Origin: Spraguea lophii
Lineage: Eukaryota; Microsporidia; Spragueidae
Assembly (NCBI GenBank): GCA_001887945.1
Contig: LDOQ01000232.1
Coordinates: 1 to 57,205 of the forward strand
Reading direction: 5' to 3'
DNA length: 57,205 nucleotides
In this document: piece by piece, positions 49,479 to 57,205 of the stretch
Layout of the letters: every line of letters starts with the position of its first letter
How positions within the stretch are numbered: the stretch's first letter is position 1
Made by a program: the position numbers and the translations under genes
The notes under the pieces: generated by a model
Seen by the model: the letters and a program-made list of their open reading frames with translations, nothing else
The model's database searches: none
What the model was told of the DNA's origin: nothing

Positions 49479-51482
49479 TCAATATTTATATTTTTTCTTA
49501 ACATAAAATAGATCTTCAAAACCCCAAGACACAGTTAATCCTTCATCCAATTGATCACAATTATTTAAATGTTCTAATTCTACACGTATTAAAGCCCATA
49601 AAAATCTCCTAATAATTTCTGCACATAAAAATGCTATTGGTAAACAAAATCGTGTGAATATTTGAAAATATGTTACTATCCATAAGATTCTTACGCAAAT
49701 ATCATAACAACAGATTAAAATATACCAAAATAAAGGAAATAATTTCTTTTTCCTATCAATTCCCCAATCCATTTTAAAATCCCATAATAAATTTACAAGG
49801 GTAGAAACACCTAACACCCCAGCACCTATAATTTTAACAATATTAGAATTATCTTTAAATAAAACAAAAAATAAAGATATAAAACTTAATAAATATTTTA
49901 TAACATTACACGTTTGTATAAAATATCGTTTTTCATCATACATTCTTCTACCACATTGCAACATACGTAAAACAAAAGGAAAAGCAGCGACAGAAATTAA
50001 TACATAAGAATTATTATATAAATATACAGAAAATAAATTTCTAAAACATTCACTATAAGATATTAATATATCAGCAACAAAGAATAATCTAAATCTTAGA
50101 GTACAAAATGGTGCTAAAATTTGTTTCATAATAATTTCATAGAAATATTTCCTAGGTATCCAATATGGTAGCAGATGAGTAAATGTAATAATCGATATAG
50201 CAGATAATATTGTACAATAAAAATAATCGTTATAAAAATTAAAATTATTTAAAGTGAAATAAATAATATGGTTAATAAACATTGCAATAGAGAATATAAA
50301 TATATGAGTATATGCTGTAAAATTCGAAGTTATGTTCCAGCCCCATACAAAATCGTAGTCTATTTTATATTCATCAAATATTGCTTTAGAAACCCCAAAG
50401 AGCCAAAATCCCAATAAAATAAGCTGTATATTCAAAAAAAGTTGAAAGAGTCTACTTGTAGTATTTTTAGTAACTTCTTCTATAAAAAGAAAAATAGATA
50501 ATGTTGACAACCCGCCCGATAAATATATTTTATAAGAATCTATATTTTTCCTAAGTAATATATTAGGTACCATATTCACTGTAAATTGTTTATTATCTCC
50601 CGGGAAATTTATTGTATAATATTTTTCTATTTTTTCAAAAATCATATTAGGAATAGGAGAGGTAGAGAACATAATCTTAGAAAGAATATATTTGATATCA
50701 TCAGAAAATACGTATGAAGAAGAGTTATCTTCATGATTCTTACTGTAGATTTTTAAAAGCTTAAATATCGCTTCTTTATTAATTTTTTGGAAATTTATTA
50801 AATCGTTTAAAATTTCCAAAAAAATTATGGTTTTTCTTTTATTTTTATTGTTATTTATATTTGTAAAATAAGTTCTTATTTTATTATTAACGTTTGTCAG
50901 AAAACCTGATTTAATAGGAGAGACTTCATTATTTTTTTTATTTTTTTCTTTATTCTGTATATTTTCATCATCTAAACAATCTCTATCAATATAATTCTCA
51001 TGTTCTGTCGTTTCCATAGTAGAATATAAATCATCCCCTGGTATCATATCTTCATTATCATCATATCTATCATATTCACATTTAAAATCAGTTTTTTTTG
51101 TTTTCTTGGAGTTTTTCATTTTTTCTCTTTCTAATTTATGTTCTACGAATATTTCTTTATAAAACTCTTTTTCATCGGGAGTTAATGAACGGCCATCATA
51201 AATTTTCAAGTAAATTTTTTTTATCTGTGAAAGCCGTGTTTGAGTAAATATCGGGTCTTCTTTAATCTTCCTCATACTAGGTTTCATAGTTTCTTTTTGT
51301 ATATTTAAACAATTATTTATTATTATCTGAAATGTATTATTAACTTTAATTATATTATCCATTAATTTTTCGATAAACAATCTTTTATAATTCTTTGCTA
51401 GAATACGCAATTCTTTATAATTTATGTAAGATTTCTTACATGGAATAATTCCTCTTTGTTTAAAATATTTATAAAATTCCAT
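49479..51482 (-). CDS. SPX-EXS protein, XPR1/SYG1-like
   Basis: A 667-aa homologue of XPR1/Syg1, the phosphate exporter regulated by inositol pyrophosphates. The N-terminal SPX domain (about 1-275) starts MEFYKYFKQRGIIPCKKSYI with the typical NYKELRILAK helix and contains a charged insert (about 115-185). The helix-rich EXS domain spans about 310-660 with about eight to ten hydrophobic helices. Family blocks are FVWGWNITSNF, LPYWIPRKYF, RMLQCGRRMYDEKRYF, LLWDFKMDWGI and RRFLWALIRVELEHLNN, the last being the EXS signature. The location is probably the plasma membrane or an endomembrane. Phosphate export or sensing is inferred from the family. CCCC at 51485-51488 lies two bases before the ATG. 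Confidence 0.92.
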   Translation of the reverse strand: MEFYKYFKQRGIIPCKKSYINYKELRILAKNYKRLFIEKLMDNIIKVNNTFQIIINNCLNIQKETMKPSMRKIKEDPIFTQTRLSQIKKIYLKIYDGRSLTPDEKEFYKEIFVEHKLEREKMKNSKKTKKTDFKCEYDRYDDNEDMIPGDDLYSTMETTEHENYIDRDCLDDENIQNKEKNKKNNEVSPIKSGFLTNVNNKIRTYFTNINNNKNKRKTIIFLEILNDLINFQKINKEAIFKLLKIYSKNHEDNSSSYVFSDDIKYILSKIMFSTSPIPNMIFEKIEKYYTINFPGDNKQFTVNMVPNILLRKNIDSYKIYLSGGLSTLSIFLFIEEVTKNTTSRLFQLFLNIQLILLGFWLFGVSKAIFDEYKIDYDFVWGWNITSNFTAYTHIFIFSIAMFINHIIYFTLNNFNFYNDYFYCTILSAISIITFTHLLPYWIPRKYFYEIIMKQILAPFCTLRFRLFFVADILISYSECFRNLFSVYLYNNSYVLISVAAFPFVLRMLQCGRRMYDEKRYFIQTCNVIKYLLSFISLFFVLFKDNSNIVKIIGAGVLGVSTLVNLLWDFKMDWGIDRKKKLFPLFWYILICCYDICVRILWIVTYFQIFTRFCLPIAFLCAEIIRRFLWALIRVELEHLNNCDQLDEGLTVSWGFEDLFYVKKKYKY

Positions 51483-51873
51483 ATGGGGAGGAATGTAAAA
51501 TAAATAAAAATCATATAATAAAAAATCAAAGATGACAAAAACAAAACAAAATAACCAATAAAAAATAACAAAATAAAATTGTCTAATTATAAAATATTTA
51601 TTATAGAGTATAAAATCATTTATTATATTTTCAAAAATATTTTATAAATTAACAAAAAAGATCATTATTTTTTTAAAAAACAAAATATTAGTCATAAGAT
51701 ATAATAAATATAAATATATATTGTAATTCTTAAGAACGCATAAAATGTTATTTTTAGCTATGTTTTAAAGATGATTTTAATAAATTATATTTTTTTTTAT
51801 TCTTTGTTAGAAAAAAATCGAATAAGATATTTATATTAAGAAAATATTTTTAATCTATTATATCACCATGTAT
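51483..51873. other. AT-rich spacer
   Basis: Upstream region of the SPX-EXS gene up to the Merlin target site. Nothing else is recognisable. Confidence 0.4.
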
Positions 51874-51881
51874 GATTTTTG
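51874..51881. repeat. Target-site duplication of Merlin element, left
   Basis: GATTTTTG, repeated at 52886-52893. Eight bases is a typical Merlin duplication length. Confidence 0.8.
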
Positions 51882-52885
51882 GGCTGATGAAACGTACACG
51901 GGTCATTTTTGAAAGTAATTAATTTTTTTTTGAACCCTTCTTTTTTTTTAAATAAAAACGATGAAAAAATTTGAATTTCATACGTTGTTTAATACTTTAA
52001 AAACTCTATTAATATCTAAATCTTTATGTTTATGTTGTTTACATAAGTTGTCAGAGAAAAGTGGATCTAAAAACATTTTGAGATGTAGGAAGAAAGGATG
52101 TAATATGACCTACAATGTTTTAGAAGGTCCATTTATTGAAAGTAAAGTTGAAATTGTTGCTATTGTTGATATTTTATATTTTTATATATCTGGTTATACG
52201 ACTAAACAAATAGAACTTCAATTGAATGTACATAGGAATAATATAAGAGCAATTTTCAAAAAGTTTGATATAATATTAGAGAATTTAAAGAAAGAACAAA
52301 GAAGTAAAATTGATGGTGACGAGATAATAGTTGAGGTAAATGAATCAAAATTCGGCAAAGGAAATATAATAGAGGAAGAATGGTTGAAGGGGTTTGGATA
52401 TTAGGTGGGATAGAAAGGACACCTGAAAAAAAATGTTTCTTTGAAGTACTTAGATTTAGAAACAAAGAAAGTCTAAATATCTAATCCAAAATAATATTAA
52501 AATTAATACACACGTATATACTGATATGTGGAAAGGATATTCTGATTTAGGATAAATAGGTTATATTCATAAAACGGTTAACCATAGTAGAGAATTTGTT
52601 AATTGGAAAAGGGGTGTCCATACAAATGCAATAGAAGGCACTTTGGCCACATTGAAAGAATTTACTCCTAAAGGATATAGATCACAAAAATATGTGGTAA
52701 GATATTTAAATATTTATGAATTAAGGGAGAATTTAAAAGAAGAGTTTTATAAACTAGTTATTCTTAATTGTTTTAACAAGAAATTATTAAATTTTATTTA
52801 ATTTTTGGTTATTTTTTTTTAAAAAAAGAAGGGTTCAAAAAAAATTAATTACTTTCAAAAATGGCCCATGTACGTTTCATAACCC
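51882..52885 (+). mobile_element. Merlin (IS1016/ISXO2-like) DNA transposon
   Basis: The element is 1004 bp with terminal inverted repeats of about 66 bp. The left repeat starts GGCTGATGAAACGTACACGG at 51882 and the right one, on the minus strand, starts GGGTTATGAAACGTACATGG at 52885. Over the first 66 bases they differ at four positions and by one base in a T run. The 8-bp target duplication GATTTTTG flanks both ends. Between them is a single transposase gene (51961-52801) that begins directly after the left repeat. Merlin is a eukaryotic DDE superfamily related to bacterial IS1016/IS1595 elements and is known in microsporidia and animals. This copy is no longer autonomous because the transposase is broken. 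Confidence 0.9.
51961..52801 (+). pseudogene. Merlin transposase, broken
   Basis: The first 147 codons are open to a TAG at 52402. They include a zinc ribbon (CLCC ... RCRKKGC), a helix-turn-helix part (YTTKQIELQLNVHRNNI) and the start of the DDE domain (VEVNESKFGKG). The usual first catalytic Asp of this motif is Asn here. The frame is shifted around 52358-52365. The correct sense then continues in another frame (RMVEGVWILGGIERT) to a TAA at about 52483. A third stretch (VYTDMWKGYSDL, second catalytic Asp) has a TAA near 52553 and then runs open through KTVNHSREFVNWKRG and HTNAIEGTLATLKEF (catalytic Glu) to the stop at 52799. At least one frameshift and two stops disable it. Confidence 0.88.
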
Positions 52886-52893
52886 GATTTTTG
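52886..52893. repeat. Target-site duplication of Merlin element, right
   Basis: GATTTTTG, identical to 51874-51881. Confidence 0.8.
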
Positions 52894-53228
52894 AATTACT
52901 TATTTTCAGGTATTTATTGACTTTTCAATTAATATTAATTGGGTCATGTGAAATGTATTGGTCTTTCATTTCAAGTTTTAAAACTGAAAATAACAATTCG
53001 ATATAAGACATTTGACTCACTTCCCCATTTTTTTTCTTTTTTTTAGATTTGTTATGAATGCTTAAATAAAAATTTAAAAAATTATTATAAAGATCATATC
53101 AAACCTTGATTTTTTAATTTATAATCGGTCATTATACATATATATGTATAACTAAACACATTTTTCTTTCCAATACAGATAATAGATAAGTTTTTGTTAT
53201 TAAAAATTTTTTTCCTTGGCGATTGAGT
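52894..53228. other. AT-rich spacer
   Basis: No feature is supported between the Merlin element and the next SINE. Confidence 0.4.
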
Positions 53229-53694
53229 TTTTTTAATGTGAAACATTTATTTATCGAAGTTTCCTGGTCAGTCGTGGTCTATGTCCTTTGTTCCATAACG
53301 TACATTTAAACTTGTACTAATTGGGTTTGCTACGGATATACATTAATCTCATCTTACCTCATGTCCCACAACATTATAATTTTGCATATGCTATATGGTA
53401 CCGATCCTCCCAATTTTTTAAAGATTTTTAATCTTTTCTTGGTATAATGCTGGCTAAGTTACGAATCAATACTGGATTGCAACCTTGCAAAATAAAGATT
53501 ACTTTGACCTAGTAATGAGGTTATCATACAAGGCATAATTAATATTACGCTATCGAATCCCAACACTCAACGACTTTCGCTTCTACCTTTTATTTTTTTT
53601 TTGAAAATTCTTCTGAGTGATGGATCCAAACCGTTAAACTTTGGATTTGGTTATCACACCACGACTATAGTAATAAGCAGGCGTGATAGACGGG
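53229..53694 (-). mobile_element. Full-length SINE, moderately decayed (copy j)
   Basis: On the minus strand the copy covers the full element from the tRNA-like head (53694 downward) to the ATAAATG tail and a T/A run. Its B box is damaged (GGTTTGGATCC at about 53622-53632 against GGTTCGAATCC). The body keeps TTTCCTGGTCAGTCGTGGTC, ATATACATTAATCTCATCTT and GACCTAGTAATGAGG blocks. Possible short target duplications (CGATTG near 53219 and 53711) are too weak to be sure. The changes relative to the young copy h are mainly toward A and T. Confidence 0.8.
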
Positions 53695-53912
53695 AATAAA
53701 TATAAAACGATTGGAAATTAGAAAATAATTATTCTTTTTTCTTATTTGCGATAAATTTTAAATAGAATGTTTTAAATACAATTAAAATAGAATCTAAAAA
53801 ATAATATTAATTTTTTTGTTAAGGATTAAATTTTAAACCTGTTTTAATTGTTTTTAAAAATATAAAAAGTAGAGAAAGAAAAAAAAAGATTCACGTTATC
53901 AATTTTCTTTAT

Positions 53913-54923
53913 TTAGAAGAAAATCAATATTGAGGACAAAACGGCCTGAAAGCATAACATAAGAGATAAAATACTTTTAAATCCGTTTTTTTCTTGGGAA
54001 TCTTCGTTGTTGTCCTGCACATCATCTACTGTCGTATTTCCTGATTGGTTATTTTGACTTGGGATTCCATCTAATATCTTTTTAATAAGCGTTGTTATTA
54101 GTTGATCATTTTCTAATTTATCTTTAAACAACATCGTTAATAATCTATTTTCTATTGTTTCATGGGAAGATAGATATTTAACTATATTTTCTGTGATAAA
54201 ATCAATATTATCATCTTCTATTTTTTTAGCAAGTAAATTATTATCAGTTTCTAATTCGAATTTTTGTATGTGATATGAATCAAATCCAGATTTTGGTATC
54301 TGTAAAAAAAAAGTTTTTTTACTAATTCTTGTTTGATAATTTTTCTCGTCTATTTTCAACTCTGTTAAGTTAGATCCACTACCAGGCTTAGTATTAACAT
54401 CTATTGTTGCAGGTGTATCTTCTATTTCCGAGTCATTGCTATTATAATCATAAACACTAGCATTAAAAGTTTCAAATCTTATAACAAAATTATTCTTATC
54501 TTCTTGGAAACCGTTGTCAGATAAAGGAAAAACTATCCAATAGTTGTTGGCGGCTTTGTTATATAATTTGCTATCGTTCGTATTCTTCTTTTTTGTGGCT
54601 TTACAAACCATTGCTTCGATCGATAATTGATTATCATCATTATCCGGTAATTTTTGTACAAGAAAGCCACTCAATTCGAAATCATATTCAACATCTATTT
54701 TTCTTAATGGTCCTTTTGCATTCCCATCAGTTACTTTAAATATAATTTCTTTGACTTCTTTCGTAGTTCTACTTTTATCATAAGTTACTACACCTCCTTT
54801 CATCATGTCTAAAGTCTCATTGTTGAATTTTATAACATTACCACCTTGACTTCCTTTAATAGAAAATTCATTAGGCATTAATAAAACATTCAAAGTTAAG
54901 CACAATATTCCGGTTATTTTCAT
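53913..54923 (-). CDS. Secreted, possibly GPI-anchored surface protein
   Basis: The protein is 336 aa from the second ATG at 54923, chosen because CCC (54927-54929) sits three bases before it; an ATG three codons upstream lies before the motif. A signal peptide is clear (MKITGILCLTLNVLLMPNEF). The mature part is acidic and rich in Asn, Asp and Lys, with short beta-strand-like segments, two cysteines and at least seven N-x-S/T sequons. Sequons may not be used, because microsporidia studied so far lack N-glycosylation. The C-terminus is a hydrophobic tail (SILSLMLCFQAVLSSILIFF) after a charged stretch, as in a GPI-anchor signal or a tail membrane helix. No family is recognised. A spore-wall or plasma-membrane protein is the simplest guess. 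Confidence 0.7.
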   Translation of the reverse strand: MKITGILCLTLNVLLMPNEFSIKGSQGGNVIKFNNETLDMMKGGVVTYDKSRTTKEVKEIIFKVTDGNAKGPLRKIDVEYDFELSGFLVQKLPDNDDNQLSIEAMVCKATKKKNTNDSKLYNKAANNYWIVFPLSDNGFQEDKNNFVIRFETFNASVYDYNSNDSEIEDTPATIDVNTKPGSGSNLTELKIDEKNYQTRISKKTFFLQIPKSGFDSYHIQKFELETDNNLLAKKIEDDNIDFITENIVKYLSSHETIENRLLTMLFKDKLENDQLITTLIKKILDGIPSQNNQSGNTTVDDVQDNNEDSQEKNGFKSILSLMLCFQAVLSSILIFF

Positions 54924-54926
54924 TAA

Positions 54927-54929
54927 GGG
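54927..54929 (-). promoter_or_regulatory. CCC start motif deciding the start
   Basis: The coding strand reads ATGCCCTTAATG. CCC lies three bases before the second ATG, with the same CCCTTAATG as at PRE2, so translation probably starts at 54923 rather than 54932. Confidence 0.65.
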
Positions 54930-54932
54930 CAT

Positions 54933-55515
54933 ATAAATTCCCGACTTTTAAGCTTAAAAGATCATTAAAATAATATTTATCAAAAAAAGGGGTTTTCGTT
55001 TTTTGATAAATAAAAAAAGGATGAAAAATTATGAAAAAAACAAAATTATAGATAAGAAATAAAAAAGAAAAAAGTAATTTGTTATCTTGTCAATGTCAAA
55101 TGTGATCTGCTGTCAAGAAATTTCTTAGATGATATCATAATAATTTCCGAAAAAAATCAGAATATGAATTATATAATATTATACACGTAAATCGAACAAT
55201 TTTTTATTTAAATTCAACATCAAGAAATAGAATAAAAATTGATAAAAAATGCTTTTAACTTTATTTTGAAAACCCCCATTTTTGAAATTGAAAAATTTAT
55301 AAATTTTATAATACATATAAGAAGATTTTACTCAGTTGACGTATATAATGTACTTTGTTAAAATGCAATAAAGCAATTATGAATTATAGAAGATGGTTTT
55401 AATAAATACTTTTTAAATTAACTAAAAAAATCAAATGTCCTGCAAATTACAGATTCGACAGAGACAGACATACACTGAAAGAATTATTTTTTTACAACAT
55501 CAGATATTTTTAGGC
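54933..55515. other. AT-rich spacer
   Basis: Between the surface-protein gene and the plus-strand SINE. No gene, RNA or repeat is supported. Confidence 0.4.
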
Positions 55516-55528
55516 AATAATGAATATT
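55516..55528. repeat. Target-site duplication of SINE k, left
   Basis: AATAATGAATATT, repeated exactly at 56026-56038. Confidence 0.82.
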
Positions 55529-56025
55529 GAGAGCACGCTCAGCACAGTGGTCGTGAGGAGGTAATCAATTTCAAGCCTGATGGGTTCAAATCCCTCATCT
55601 AGAAGAATTTTCGAAAAAAATAATAATAAAAGATAGAAGAGAAGAAGAGAGAAAAAAGGTTGTTGAGTGGATGTAAGTTCAATAGCGCAGTATCAACTGT
55701 GCCTTGTATGACGGTCTCACTACCAGATTAAAATAGCGTTTAGCGAGTGTAATTGCAATCACTGTATTGATTTGTGACTTGGCCAATGCTATGCCATGAA
55801 AGAGGTTAGGAATCTCTAGAAAACTGGAAGGGGGCGTCGACGTGCATCATGCGCAAAACCCTAACGTTTTGGAATATAAGTTAAGATGAGATCAATGCAT
55901 ATCTATGACGAAACTAGTTCGTACAAGTTTAGATATGCTTTAGGAACTGAAGCTGAAGGTCTCAGACCATGGTAGACCCCAACCGGCCAGGTGACTTGTA
56001 TAAATAAAAGTTTATTAATAAAAAA
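55529..56025 (+). mobile_element. Full-length SINE on the plus strand (copy k)
   Basis: The copy has all parts. The tRNA-like head includes an A-box-like GCTCAGCACAGTGG at 55537-55550 and a B box GGTTCAAATCC at 55583-55593, which fits the consensus. The body follows (TTGTTGAGTGGATG, GTGCCTTGTATGACGGTCTC, GATGAGATCAATGCATAT, CAGACCATGGTAGACC, AACCGGCCAGG). The tail is ATAAATAAAAGTTTATT plus a run of seven to eight A. A 13-bp target duplication flanks it. It is the second youngest copy, and the only one on the plus strand. Confidence 0.88.
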
Positions 56026-56038
56026 AATAATGAATATT
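56026..56038. repeat. Target-site duplication of SINE k, right
   Basis: AATAATGAATATT, identical to 55516-55528. Confidence 0.82.
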
Positions 56039-56500
56039 AATTATCTTGAAAAATAATCTTTAAATATGAACACAACAATAAAAACATAATCGATTTAGAA
56101 AAAAAATAAATTGTTTGAGTAAAATTATTTCTTTTTTTGCGGAATTTAGCAGTTCTTAAACAAAACAATATATGTTCTTTATATAGAAAAAATATGGAAT
56201 TGATAAAAAGTAAGTGCAGTGATGGTTTTATTTTAAGATGTCACACCTATGTAATAAAAAGATACTTTATGTAAGAATCAGCATCGTGTTGCGTAATATT
56301 AAATTAGTTTTGATTATCATAATTCAAGTAATATATGATGAATTCAAAATATAGGATCAAAGATATATTAAAAGAAATATAAATATCATTTCATGGTCTG
56401 AAATCAGTGATATTATTTTCCGAGTCGTATATAATAAAAATATGACAATAAAAACAAATGATTTAAAATAGATAAGCTACTATTTTCGAAAAAAAGTATA
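56039..56500. other. AT-rich spacer
   Basis: No gene, RNA or repeat is supported. It may contain the decayed 5' part of the following transposase relic. Confidence 0.35.
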
Positions 56501-56525
56501 CTGTTGGAAGACCAATAAACAAATT

Positions 56526-56750
56526 TGCGATATAGATAGGGTAACTAGAGAAATATTTTTTGAGGCAACAATTACAAAAAATGCAAAATTTCAGAGGCAC
56601 ACTATTAAGAAACATGTTAAAGAAGGTTCAACAACATTAACAAATTGTTAGAGTGGATAAAAAAAATTTAAAATTTAAACCATAAATCATTTAAGAAACT
56701 GTTTAAACCAAAAACAATAGAGAAATAAACACCTAAACAACCGAAGCAAT
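56526..56750 (+). pseudogene. Merlin-type transposase relic
   Basis: One frame from 56526 reads REIFFEATITKNAK, then IKKHVKEGSTTLTN, like the IS1595/Merlin core before and at the second catalytic residue (usually xxTDCW; here TNC followed by a stop). After several stops, INHLRNCLN matches the VNHSREFVN block of the element at 51882. PKTIEK near 56711, in the same frame, matches the TxAIE or TQTIE block with the catalytic Glu. It belongs to a different and older Merlin copy than 51882-52885, since its residues before the second Asp site differ. No inverted repeats are recognised. Confidence 0.65.
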
Positions 56751-57205
56751 TTGGTGATGACTGAAATATTTGATAATAATAAGAAAAACAGAATTTAAAT
56801 AAGATGCTTTAGGGGCGAATTCAGGATATTTTTAGAAATATGATAATTTCGGTTTTGTAAAAATTATGTGCAAAATAAAATGCTTAAAAGATCTTAAAAA
56901 TAATCAGAAAGCTTTTTTTATTTGAATTTATTATTGTCTTTGGTGTAGTTAATATCATTATTACCGATAACTATGATAAATTAAGAAATAAAATGATATG
57001 ACGATGGATTCTGGAATATTGGATAGATAAATATAATATTATAAATAATAAAATATACTTTATTTTACATCAATAAATGAATTTGTTTATTCTGTTATAA
57101 TATATTTTTAACCTTTCCTTTTTTGGTTTAAATCAAAAATAATAATAAGCTGAAAATATTATAATTAAAAATAAATATTATATTATATTTAAATAATGAA
57201 ATAAT
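56751..57205. other. AT-rich terminal stretch
   Basis: No reading frame, RNA gene or repeat is supported to the end of the window. Confidence 0.35.

Overview
The window is best read as nuclear DNA of a microsporidian. The genes are intron-less and compact, and the base composition is extremely AT-rich. Ten genes have a CCC run within about 10 bases upstream of the ATG, the start-site signature known from microsporidia, and two more have a shortened CC form. The long gene-poor gaps, the Dicer gene and the transposable elements point to a large-genome lineage that kept RNAi machinery. The species cannot be named from the sequence.

Layout. 1-3161: decayed DNA with an old SINE copy and a plus-strand gene relic (505-2260). 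3162-14417: a giant midasin gene inflated by Asn/Asp-rich insertions. 14.4-24.98 kb: a small secreted protein, proteasome beta5 (PRE2), a seven-TM protein, a 56-aa coiled-coil protein with a CCC start, an ITFG1/TIP-like FG-GAP protein, a TBCC-like protein, the SMC5/6 kleisin Nse4 and TFIIIC subunit Tfc1/GTF3C5. 26-35.4 kb: ribosomal protein eL6, a CDK-like kinase, a Lys-rich secreted protein, a signal-anchored protein, a PH-domain protein, a TLDc protein and a GATA factor. 36-42.9 kb: a decayed minus-strand gene, NOP56, MUS81 and a small signal-anchored protein. 44.2-48.3 kb: Dicer with two intact RNase III domains but no recognisable ATPase motifs. 49.5-51.5 kb: an SPX-EXS (XPR1/SYG1-like) transporter. 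51.9-52.9 kb: a complete but dead Merlin DNA transposon. 53.9-54.9 kb: a secreted, possibly GPI-anchored surface protein. 55.5-57.2 kb: a plus-strand SINE and a second Merlin transposase relic.

The most notable feature is a dispersed repeat family of about 490 bp, seen about eleven times. It has a tRNA-like head with near-perfect Pol III A and B boxes, a long unrelated body, a short A-run tail and target-site duplications of 13-17 bp. It therefore looks like a tRNA-derived SINE. The youngest copy (48555-49044) is far richer in GC than its surroundings and sits inside an older, AT-decayed copy. Other copies form a graded series of decay and one lies just upstream of the PRE2 start.

Functionally, three genes serve ribosome production (midasin, NOP56, eL6), two serve genome maintenance (Nse4, MUS81), one serves Pol III transcription (Tfc1), and one supplies RNA interference (Dicer), next to the elements it could restrain. 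Secreted and membrane proteins mostly lack the CCC start motif.
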